The translations under genes and the position numbers were made by a program. From Planctomycetota bacterium (GTDB taxonomy: Bacteria > Planctomycetota > UBA1135 > GCA-002686595): a stretch of DNA of 6,184 nt. This document shows, piece after piece, positions 1 through 6,184 of this stretch; positions within the stretch are counted from its first letter, which is position 1, and every line of letters starts with the position of its first letter. The stretch is taken from NCBI GenBank assembly GCA_029212955.1, contig JARGOW010000156.1, positions 1,571 to 7,754 of the forward strand, given 5' to 3'. A model generated the notes under the pieces. The model saw only the letters and a program-made list of their open reading frames with translations. It was not told the origin of the DNA and ran no database searches.

Positions 1-1512
1 CGAGAAGACCTGACCCTCGGTCACACCCACTCCATCGCTGGCCAGGTCATCCACCTGCACCAGGGAGTGACCCAGGCCCGCTTGGGCGCCGGAGTCCTCG
101 GGGTCCAGGATGGTCCAGGGCATGGGGCTGGGGACCAGATCCGCGGAGTCGATACCGGAGGGGGCCAGGGTGTAGCTAGCCGGGTTCAGGCCGAAGTCAT
201 CTTGGGCGCGCACGCGCAGGGGGAGGAAACCGCCGGAGACGACTTCCATGTCCACACGGCCGGGGGCCAAAACCGAGAGCACGGGGCGCGCGTCCTCGCG
301 GACCTGCACGGCATAGAGACCCGGGTCCGGATTGAGCAGGCCGTTGGGGCTTTTGAGTTCCAAGCGGAAGCGCATGGAGTCTTCGGCGATCCAGGAGAAA
401 GCGAGTCCGGGCACTTCGGTGGCACGGTCGCTGCCGGGTTCCACGGGGAATGCCGCCGCTTTCAACTCCAGGGCATCCCCGCTGGGCAACACGTGGGCCT
501 TGCCATTCACGTCCAGCGGATCGGGAAGCAGGTGAACCTGGATGGTGCTTTGGGCAAGCACCTCCACGTCGGTGCTGAAGATCAATCTTTCGGGCAAGCC
601 CGTGTAGGTGGGCGGCGTGATGCGGAATGCCAAACTTCCGATGTCGGGCGGGTCGAGGACCTCCACCGTCACTTCGGGCATATGGTCGGAGTCATCGCCC
701 CCGGTGGCGTGGAATGTCAGGTCCTCCTGCACGGATCGCAACTGGCTGCGGAACAGCTCGGAACCGCCGGATTCCAGTAGGGATTGGTGTCCGTGATCAA
801 AAACCAGATAGACCTGGTCGGGAACATCCCCTTCGGCGCGAACGAGAATCGGTACGTCGCTGCCGCGGGCCACGCGCACATGGATGCGGTCGCCGGTGCG
901 TTCCACGAACATGCGGTCGGCCCGGCCGGGGATCTCGATATCCAAGTGGGTTTTTTGGGGCCACGGAACATCCCCTCCCAACATGCGCGCCACGAAAATG
1001 TCGGCCGTGGCGCTGGTGGCCAAGTAAAGCGCCACCAAGCCCGCAGCGGAGAGGAATCCGCCCTGGAGCCAACGCGTGACGGGGGTGGGGTTCAGGACCG
1101 GTTCCAAGGACAATTGGGCGGCCCGTGCTTCGCTGCGCTGCAAGAGCTCGGTTTGCCCCTTGGCCAGAAATTCGGGGTCGGCTGCCAACTGAACGGCGCT
1201 GACCAGGAGATCCTGGTTGTCCTGGGATCCACGTTCGGCCAGTACGGCCAATCCCGCGGGGCCCGGAATCCCGGCCCAGTGCTTCCGGAGTCGATGCACA
1301 AGGAACCAAATCGGGAGCGCGGCCAGCACGACCGTGTGAATCAAGCGTAGGGGGCCCGGCAAGTGAAGCAGGGCATCCATGGCGTACATCAGGCCGAGCC
1401 AGCCAGCCGAAAAGACCACAGCCATGCCCGCTTCCTGCCAAAGGGCGGAGCGTCGCAATTGGCGCCGGAGCCTATCCAGCAGCGCGTGGGTCTTGGGAAG
1501 TTGATTCGACAT
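1..1512 (-). CDS. DUF4175-like membrane protein, N-terminal part (C-terminus beyond window)
   Basis: I read this frame directly from the sequence: it is open from ATG 1512-1510 to the left edge, 504 codons with no stop. It starts MSNQLPKTHALLDRLRRQLR, a basic amphipathic cytoplasmic segment. Three hydrophobic stretches follow: about residues 27-46 (MAVVFSAGWLGLMYAM), 54-73 (LIHTVVLAALPIWFLV) and 151-168 (GFLSAAGLVALYLATS). Between the second and third lies a helical, charged loop containing LAERGSQDNQDLLVSAVQLA. After residue 185 the sequence becomes beta-rich and Ig-like, probably extracytoplasmic. The motifs ITPPTYTGLP (298-307) and RAQDDFGL (435-442) match what I recall as hallmarks of DUF4175-type proteins in planctomycetes. 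The family name rests on those motifs and the topology, not on a search. Such proteins usually continue for hundreds of residues with a coiled-coil, low-complexity C-terminus, which would lie left of the window. The start is 8 bases after the upstream stop and has no Shine-Dalgarno sequence. Function is unknown. Confidence 0.85.
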   Translation of the reverse strand, partial: MSNQLPKTHALLDRLRRQLRRSALWQEAGMAVVFSAGWLGLMYAMDALLHLPGPLRLIHTVVLAALPIWFLVHRLRKHWAGIPGPAGLAVLAERGSQDNQDLLVSAVQLAADPEFLAKGQTELLQRSEARAAQLSLEPVLNPTPVTRWLQGGFLSAAGLVALYLATSATADIFVARMLGGDVPWPQKTHLDIEIPGRADRMFVERTGDRIHVRVARGSDVPILVRAEGDVPDQVYLVFDHGHQSLLESGGSELFRSQLRSVQEDLTFHATGGDDSDHMPEVTVEVLDPPDIGSLAFRITPPTYTGLPERLIFSTDVEVLAQSTIQVHLLPDPLDVNGKAHVLPSGDALELKAAAFPVEPGSDRATEVPGLAFSWIAEDSMRFRLELKSPNGLLNPDPGLYAVQVREDARPVLSVLAPGRVDMEVVSGGFLPLRVRAQDDFGLNPASYTLAPSGIDSADLVPSPMPWTILDPEDSGAQAGLGHSLVQVDDLASDGVGVTEGQVFS

Positions 1513-1520
1513 GCAGGGGA

Positions 1521-2735
1521 TCAGCGTTGGAAGATCGGGAGGTAGCCGTAGGGGATTTCGAGGATCAAGCAGGCCACCGCCGTGCTAAATGCGGGCCCGG
1601 GACCGTCCCGGTTGGGCCAGGAACCGTCGGCCAATTGCCGGTCCAGGAGGTAGGTGCGCAGGCCGCGGAAGTACCCGAGCCAGGCGTGTCCACCCACGGT
1701 GTACATGGCTTGCACTCCATAGTAGTGCCCGTACCAGAAGTAATAGTGACCGCGACTGCCGTACAGGGAGTTGAAGTGATCCACGCGACTTTGCAGGAAA
1801 TCCACCCCGTGGTCGATCAGGTCACTGGAGTACACGCCCAGTCCGTGCAGGGCGGTCACACCGGCCGCGGTCAGGGGGAAGGTGGTACGCGCCAGGTCTT
1901 CCTTTTGGTAATGGAAGGTACCCAGGTCGCCGGAGTAGCGACGCCCATGCTTGTCGTGTTGGGTCTTGCCCGTAACGGCGGAGGCCACCACGTAATCGAT
2001 GGCGCGGTCGATGGTGGCCTTCGGAACGCGAATGCCGATGTTGCGAGCTGCGCGCAGGGCTAGAACCTGGCAAACCACGATCGACATGTCCGAGCCCCGG
2101 TCCAGGGGCACGTAACGCCAACCACCTTCTTGGTTTTGACTTTTGACGATGAAGTCCACGGCCTTTTGCAGGTGGGCGCGCACGTCCTCCCGGTGGGTCA
2201 TGCCGTAAATCTCAGCCAGGAAAAGCGTGGCGAAGGCGTGGCTGTACATGCGCGTGCTGGCGTATGTGATGTAGCCGTCCTCCCTGGCGCAGGAGAGCAC
2301 GAAATCCAAACAGGCTTCCACGTTCTTGCCGTAGGGGCCACGGCCGGGGAAGTGACCGCCTGCCAGATAGGCCATGCCCGCCAGGGATGTGACTCCCACG
2401 TGTCCCTTGCCCGAGGCCGTTGCCCGATAGTTGTGGTTCAGTTTGAATCCCACGTCCGCGGTCCAACTGCCATCCTTGTTTTGATTCTTGGCGAGCCATT
2501 TCAAACCACGCTTGACCGCTTCGGAGTGGGCCTCGGTGATCTCGATGCGATCCTTCTTTTGAGCGACCTGACCCGGAACTTTCTCCTGGGTGGATTCCTT
2601 GGGAGCGTCCTGGGCTTGGACGGGAACCAGCAGGACCAACGCACCGAGCAGGGTGAGTGCCCGTGCGAACAATCCACCCTTGTTTCCCGTCGGCTCGCCC
2701 AAGGTTCCAGTGTGCATTTGCATTTGTGCTTTCAT
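1521..2735 (-). CDS. Exported prenyltransferase/squalene-oxidase repeat protein (non-catalytic)
   Basis: This complete gene encodes 404 residues. The N-terminus looks like a Sec signal peptide: Arg25, a hydrophobic run ALTLLGALVLLVPV (26-39), and likely cleavage after VQA (position 41). Its n-region is unusually long, about 24 residues. The mature protein has alpha-alpha barrel repeats of the prenyltransferase/squalene-oxidase type: KWLAKNQNKDGSW (79-91), FVLSCAREDGYI (145-156), FIVKSQNQEGGW (195-206), DFLQSRVDHFNSLYG (312-326) and YLLDRQLADGSW (362-373). The aromatic stretch HYYFWYGHYYGVQAMY (330-345) and the ending YLPIFQR resemble the planctomycete members of this fold as I recall them. 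I find no DxDD cyclase motif; the matching region reads GSDMSIVVCQ (214-223). The protein is therefore unlikely to be a terpene or hopene cyclase despite the name such proteins often get. The ATG is chosen because it overlaps the upstream TGA and follows AGGAG by 10 bases; Met5 and Met7 are alternatives. It probably acts outside the cytoplasmic membrane. Its ligand is unknown. Confidence 0.92.
   Translation of the reverse strand: MKAQMQMHTGTLGEPTGNKGGLFARALTLLGALVLLVPVQAQDAPKESTQEKVPGQVAQKKDRIEITEAHSEAVKRGLKWLAKNQNKDGSWTADVGFKLNHNYRATASGKGHVGVTSLAGMAYLAGGHFPGRGPYGKNVEACLDFVLSCAREDGYITYASTRMYSHAFATLFLAEIYGMTHREDVRAHLQKAVDFIVKSQNQEGGWRYVPLDRGSDMSIVVCQVLALRAARNIGIRVPKATIDRAIDYVVASAVTGKTQHDKHGRRYSGDLGTFHYQKEDLARTTFPLTAAGVTALHGLGVYSSDLIDHGVDFLQSRVDHFNSLYGSRGHYYFWYGHYYGVQAMYTVGGHAWLGYFRGLRTYLLDRQLADGSWPNRDGPGPAFSTAVACLILEIPYGYLPIFQR
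2732..2735 (-). promoter_or_regulatory. ATGA stop/start overlap (translational coupling)
   Basis: The TGA that ends the PQQ/TPR gene and the ATG that starts the repeat-protein gene share bases in an ATGA overlap. This is seen directly. By general knowledge of such overlaps, ribosomes finishing the first gene can restart on the second, so the two products are probably made together. Because the first gene carries a frame change, a real mutation there could also disturb this coupling. Confidence 0.85.
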
Positions 2736-4348
2736 CGCGAGGAGGCTCCTAGGATTTGCGAGGAGTTGCCCTTACCAAACACGAGCCAGGGGCCCAGTGC
2801 GGATAGGTGAGAGCGTGAGTTTTTCGGACCGCGGGGTCGAACCATTAGATCGCTTGTGGGGCGGCCGTGGTCCTTGCTAAAGGTCAGGATATAGTAAGTC
2901 GTCAGATCGGGCTGGCCCCTGGAGCCACGCTTGGGAAGGGCCACCGCCACAGCGTCCTGGGACACGATGGGGAGGGGCAGGCTCTCAGGACGAACCATAT
3001 AAAGGTTGCTGGATATGGGACTCTCCCAACGTTTGCCCTCGCGCAGGTGCAAGGCTCGCAACCCGCTTTGGGTGGGCAAATTGATCCGGGCGAAGACCCA
3101 AGGGCTCTTCAGCCGGATGGTGGCACGCTTGTCCAGGCCGATCAGCAAACCGCCTTCGGGCAGGCCGAAGCGTTTGCGATCCTCCATGCGTCCGCGTTTC
3201 ACGTCGAGTTGATGCACGGACATGAATCGGGGACCTTCGGCGGGGGAACTGTAGACCTCGAGGTACGTGTCGTCCTGGTACTTCAGCACGCGCCACAATT
3301 CCCGGCCCGGGCCGAAGGGCACACGCCAAGCCCGCTGTCCGCTGAGTAGATCGTAGGCTTCAATGTGATTCTTGCTGGGAACCGCCAGCCGCGCAAAGGT
3401 GGGGATGATCCACTTCCCGTCCTCGATCCACGACGCGTTCAGCGAGGCTGAATTCAGGCGCCCGGTTTCGATGGTGGGGCCCCGCGTACCGGAGAACAAG
3501 TCGAACACTTGGGAGGGGTGGGAGCCCATGGAAATGAGAACCTGATATCCTGATCCCAGCAGGGTGTGGTGGTGATACGCATTTGAGAGCACGCGGCGTC
3601 GCCACAGCTCGGTTCCGCTCGAGGTCTCGAGGCCCACCTGGATAAAGTCGCGCTGACTTTCATTGCGGCTGGAAACGTCGATCACGTTCAAGACTAGGAC
3701 GCCTTGGCTGTGCAGGATTTGATCGATGTACTGATCCTCGTCCACGTTCCAGCGCCAAAGTTCGTCGCCGGTATCCCGATCCACGGTCAGGAGGGACTCG
3801 TCGGTGGGGATGTGGGCGCGGCCCGGTGAGACCGCCCAATCCTCGGGACCGTGGCGGTCGGTGGCCTCGGGCAATGTCCAAAGGGGAGTGGCGTCCGCGC
3901 CAAAAGCGGCCACCATGGGGTAGGGGTTGAAGGGGTCGTTCCACAGGTGCAAGGTCACCGAAGGCAGGGCGGAATTCCCATTGGGGGCGGTGGGACCCTG
4001 TTGCGCCCAAGAGGGCGGAACCCACAGGCCCGGGCCAGCGACCAGGGTCGAACGGGTCTCGGTCACTTGCATTTCGGCCGGGAAGGTGGGATCGGGTTCG
4101 GTGCGTGGAACCGGAACCTGGGCGCTCCACTCCAGGCTCCATTCCTGCATGGAGCGAGGTTCGGCCCCGTCCAATGCCATGGTTTGGCGCGGCGCGCTCG
4201 CGCGCAGGCGTTTGCCCAATTCCGACCGGAAGGTCAGCCCGCCCTGTTCCCCGATCTTGAGCGCCAGAAGTGCAAGGTGCTCCCGCTGGGACGGCGAGCA
4301 CCTGGAAAAGACCGATTTGACCTGTTTCCGCAGCCCATCGAATGCGCT
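2732..4348 (-). CDS. PQQ-like beta-propeller/TPR protein, downstream part (same gene after a frame change)
   Basis: This is the C-terminal part of the same gene, read one base out of register with the upstream part. The frame is open from 4411, just below a TGA at 4414-4412. Its first possible start codon is a TTG at 4219 with convincing coding sequence on both sides of it, so I treat it as a continuation and not as a separate gene. The text around the TTG reads REHLALLALKIGEQGG, then LTFRSELGKRLRA. Propeller blade signatures follow: TVDRDTGDELW (3787-3755), LETSSGTELW (3631-3602), a weaker FDLFSG (about 3505-3488) and AYDLLSGQRAW (3358-3326), then LREGKRWE near 3040. The region just after the TTG, including LHLWNDPFNPYP, looks like a linker or an early beta domain. 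The TGA at 2734-2732 overlaps the ATG of the next gene. If a single base is dropped near 4349, this part adds 538 residues to the upstream 611. A stand-alone gene starting at the TTG is possible but unlikely. Confidence 0.82.
   Translation of the reverse strand, partial: SAFDGLRKQVKSVFSRCSPSQREHLALLALKIGEQGGLTFRSELGKRLRASAPRQTMALDGAEPRSMQEWSLEWSAQVPVPRTEPDPTFPAEMQVTETRSTLVAGPGLWVPPSWAQQGPTAPNGNSALPSVTLHLWNDPFNPYPMVAAFGADATPLWTLPEATDRHGPEDWAVSPGRAHIPTDESLLTVDRDTGDELWRWNVDEDQYIDQILHSQGVLVLNVIDVSSRNESQRDFIQVGLETSSGTELWRRRVLSNAYHHHTLLGSGYQVLISMGSHPSQVFDLFSGTRGPTIETGRLNSASLNASWIEDGKWIIPTFARLAVPSKNHIEAYDLLSGQRAWRVPFGPGRELWRVLKYQDDTYLEVYSSPAEGPRFMSVHQLDVKRGRMEDRKRFGLPEGGLLIGLDKRATIRLKSPWVFARINLPTQSGLRALHLREGKRWESPISSNLYMVRPESLPLPIVSQDAVAVALPKRGSRGQPDLTTYYILTFSKDHGRPTSDLMVRPRGPKNSRSHLSALGPWLVFGKGNSSQILGASSR
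2746..2750 (-). promoter_or_regulatory. Ribosome binding site AGGAG for the repeat-protein gene
   Basis: The minus strand reads TAGGAGCCTCCTCGCG immediately before the ATG at 2735. AGGAG is a good Shine-Dalgarno core, but the 10-base gap to the ATG is slightly long. It lies inside the last codons of the upstream gene. It supports the first Met over Met5 or Met7, which would be further away still. The core is followed at once by CCTCCT, which could pair with it (AGGA, loop GCC, TCCT). Confidence 0.65.
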
Positions 4349-4365
4349 CGTTGCCTGCGCTCTCC
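4290..4365 (-). other. Frame-change zone in the PQQ/TPR gene
   Basis: Upstream of this zone the coding frame is the one read through 6002-5973. Downstream it is the frame that ends at 2732. To join them, one base must be removed or two added. The limits are soft. The downstream frame has a stop at 4414-4412, so the switch lies below that. The upstream frame stops looking like protein below about 4290. Between 4347 and 4290 the downstream frame has roughly 15 of 20 codons ending in G or C, against about 11 of 20 for the upstream frame, which favours a switch near 4345-4365. Both frames read plausibly here: ESAGNERIRWAAETGQIG against SAFDGLRKQVKSVFSRC. No long homopolymer or stop-codon-linked slippery site is evident, so a sequencing or assembly error or a genuine mutation is more likely than programmed frameshifting. 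Confidence 0.8.
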
Positions 4366-6184
4366 GCCTGGGGTGTGTATGGGAAGTGGCGTTGCACCTC
4401 TTCGAGTCCCATCAAATCCCCTGCGGCCAAGGCCTTCTTCAATCGACGTTCCGCACGGGCCTCGATCCCATCGAGCCCGTTGGTGAACCCGCGTTCCATG
4501 GCGGTGCGAATGCGCATGGAAGCGGCTTCGCCCGCGGTTCGATCGATCCAGTCCCGACCCGGGTAATAGCGCACGATGTGGTACAGGTCGGGGTAGGGAC
4601 TGGTGACCGATCCGCTGGGGCCCTCGCCCAGAACCGAGTCCGCATATTCCATGCGCGCCCAAAGGGCCAGGGGCAGGCGCGTGATCTTGTCCGGGCCTTC
4701 GGGCTGGGCGCCGGAGGTTGTGACCACGGGTTCCCAGCGGGTGGCGCTCGGCATTTCCTCGTCGGCGGAGCCCGGGCGCACCAACCGGCACATGACGGGC
4801 AGGTGATCGAATTCTGAGGCCAGTCTGCGCAAGCGTTGTCGCAGGCGCACCTCGTCTCTTCCACGGTCGAGCGAAGTGAGCATCAGCAGGGCGGTTGAGG
4901 TTTCGTCATCGCCCTCTGCCAGGGTCAGGGCTTGCTCCCACGATTCCCGGGCACCGGAAGGGGAGGCAGACATGCGGCGGGTGCGCCCTTGTTCGAGAAG
5001 GGTCTCGAACAACAAGGCACGCAGTCGCTCTTTGGAGTCGGAAGGGCCCTTCGCCAGGGCGTCGCGCAGTAGATCCCTTGCTTCAACGATGGACCGGCGG
5101 GCTTCGCCCAGGCGCGGTTCGGGGCGTGCCAAACGCGCGGCTTGTCCGCGCTTTTGAAGGAGTAGGGCCAGGTTGTATAGGGCGCTTTGATCCTCGGGAC
5201 TTTCCACCAGGGCGCGGCGGGCCCGGGCCAGGTTTTCCTTCCAGTTTAGGAAGCTGTACACCTCACGGTTGCCCACGGTAAACAAACCCATTTCCGTCAC
5301 CAGGGGGCTGCCCTTGTGTCCCGACCAATCCAACGAACGGCGCGGCCGACCATTGCGGCGATCGACGCCAACCAGTTCCCCGTCGGTGGGCACGAGGATT
5401 TGGCCGCCGGAAGAAACCGCGCGCAAGCCGGGATTCGAAATGCTCTCGCCGGTGGGGTAGGCCCATGCCATGCGGCGGGGCGGTCCCTCGGACAGGGTCC
5501 CCATGTTGGGGGAGAAGGACGCGACCCTGCGTCCGCCGAGCACCACGCTTTTTGCATCTGCATCCAACAGGTAGTGGAAATCGGATCGAGAGCGAACCCC
5601 CGAGCGTCGATCGCGGAAGTCTTTGTGCTCCATCGACCAGCGCATGGCGCCACTTTGCAGATCGAGTGCCAGCAGGGAATCCCCATCGGTGGGCGCGACC
5701 AGGACCAGATCTTCGACCACCACTGGTGGGGAATTGACCCAGAGGGATCGCATGTGTCCGGGGGCGTAGTAGGTGGCCTTTGAAATCTCGATTTGCGGAT
5801 ACAGGCTCTGCCAAAGCGTGGCGCCGGTCTCCAAGTCCAGGCAAACCACCGATCCCAATTGGGTGGCGACCAGAACCCGGTCCCCTTCGATGCGCACCGG
5901 TGGTGCGGTGAACTCGGAAATCTCCCGGCCAAACATGTTCAACTCACGTTGGCCTGTGACCAGGGGGGTGTGCCAGAGGGCTTCGCCCGTTTTTAGGTCA
6001 AAGCAGTCCACATGGAATTCCACGCGGCCGCGCAGGTGAACCGTGGGCACGATGACTCGGGAACGGTCGATGATGGGGGGGCCTGCGACGCTGACGCGCT
6101 CGCTTGTGGGGCCGCTTTCCCCATCCCATGTGGCGGGCGGCGCGCTGTTCCAAAGGGGTTTGCCGCTGGTGGCGTCAAAGGCGA
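4350..6184 (-). CDS. PQQ-like beta-propeller/TPR protein, upstream part (N-terminus beyond window, frameshifted)
   Basis: This is the 5' part of a large PQQ-type (BamB/quinoprotein-like) beta-propeller protein. The frame is already open at 6182, reading AFDATSGKPLW, so the true start lies outside the window; the GTG at 6050 is internal. Blade signatures of the form xDxxTGxxLW occur at 6182-6150, 6002-5973 (FDLKTGEALW), 5840-5811 (LDLETGATLW) and 5666-5637 (LDLQSGAMRW), with a weaker one near 5363-5328 (VDRRNGRPRRSLDW). From about 5243 to 4790 the sequence becomes helical and TPR-like, for example ALVESPEDQSALYNLALLLQ and later SWEQALTLAEGDDETSTALL. Such repeats make protein-interaction scaffolds; no cofactor-binding or catalytic residues can be assigned. 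This frame stays open to 3660, but below about 4290 it becomes rich in Arg, Pro and Gly and loses all blade motifs, while another frame takes over. The endpoint at 4350 is therefore illustrative. Family assignment is confident; function is unknown. Confidence 0.85.

Noticed and set aside
67..780. 237-codon open frame on the plus strand
   Set aside because: It lies antisense to the DUF4175-like gene, is rich in Gly, His, Val and Gln with no recognisable domain, and fits an antisense shadow of GC-biased codons.
784..1350. 188-codon open frame on the plus strand
   Set aside because: It is also antisense to the DUF4175-like gene and has low-complexity composition. The minus-strand frame gives clear transmembrane segments and family motifs.
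797..1441. 214-codon minus-strand open frame overlapping the DUF4175-like gene
   Set aside because: It is rich in Arg, Pro and Gly with no domain, and it is out of frame with the convincing reading that starts at 1512.
1527..2063. 178-codon open frame on the plus strand
   Set aside because: It is antisense to the repeat-protein gene and its Val/Gly/Gln/His-rich composition is typical of a reverse-strand shadow.
3660..4289. Tail of the upstream PQQ frame as real protein
   Set aside because: The frame stays open but turns into Arg/Pro/Gly-rich sequence without blade motifs, while the other frame carries them. It is an out-of-frame read-through.
4290..4365. Programmed +1 frameshift site
   Set aside because: No stop codon, long homopolymer or known shift-prone codon pair stands at a defined point, so there is no positive support. 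An indel explains it more simply.
3927..4817. 296-codon open frame on the plus strand
   Set aside because: It is antisense to the PQQ/TPR gene on both sides of the frame change and has no domain-like pattern, so it is a shadow.
1..6184. CRISPR arrays, tRNA or rRNA genes, insertion sequences, riboswitches
   Set aside because: No direct-repeat arrays, terminal inverted repeats, transposase sequence or RNA-gene-like sequence was seen; the window is filled by the three genes.

Overview
The window is GC-rich, almost fully coding, and carries three genes packed head to tail on the minus strand. Two of the three run off a window edge. The organism is most likely a member of Planctomycetota or a close relative. 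This is inferred from the gene types: a very large PQQ-type beta-propeller/TPR protein, a secreted non-catalytic prenyltransferase/squalene-oxidase repeat protein ending in 'LPIFQR', and a DUF4175-like membrane protein. No rRNA or other phylogenetic marker is present, so the assignment is tentative.

Layout in transcription order (right to left): (1) About 6184 to 2732 holds a large PQQ-like beta-propeller protein whose N-terminus lies beyond the right edge. It has a propeller, then a TPR/helical section, then a second propeller-like section. The reading frame changes once, somewhere around 4290-4365, so the gene appears as two overlapping open frames. Removing one base there gives a single product of about 1149 residues within the window. 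(2) 2735-1521 encodes a complete 404-residue exported protein with prenyltransferase/squalene-oxidase type alpha-alpha barrel repeats. Its ATG overlaps the TGA of gene 1 (ATGA). (3) 1512-1 encodes the first 504 residues of a DUF4175-like protein, starting 8 bases after gene 2 stops and continuing beyond the left edge. It has three likely transmembrane segments followed by beta-rich, extracytoplasmic-type sequence.

The tight spacing argues for one transcript with translational coupling. No promoter or terminator is visible, and no non-coding stretch exceeds 8 bases. All three products are likely envelope-associated or exported. Their joint function is unknown; an envelope-surface or cell-integrity role is only a guess. 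No RNA gene, mobile element, CRISPR array or DNA repeat array was seen. The one clear anomaly is the frame change in gene 1. I did not find evidence for a novel system.
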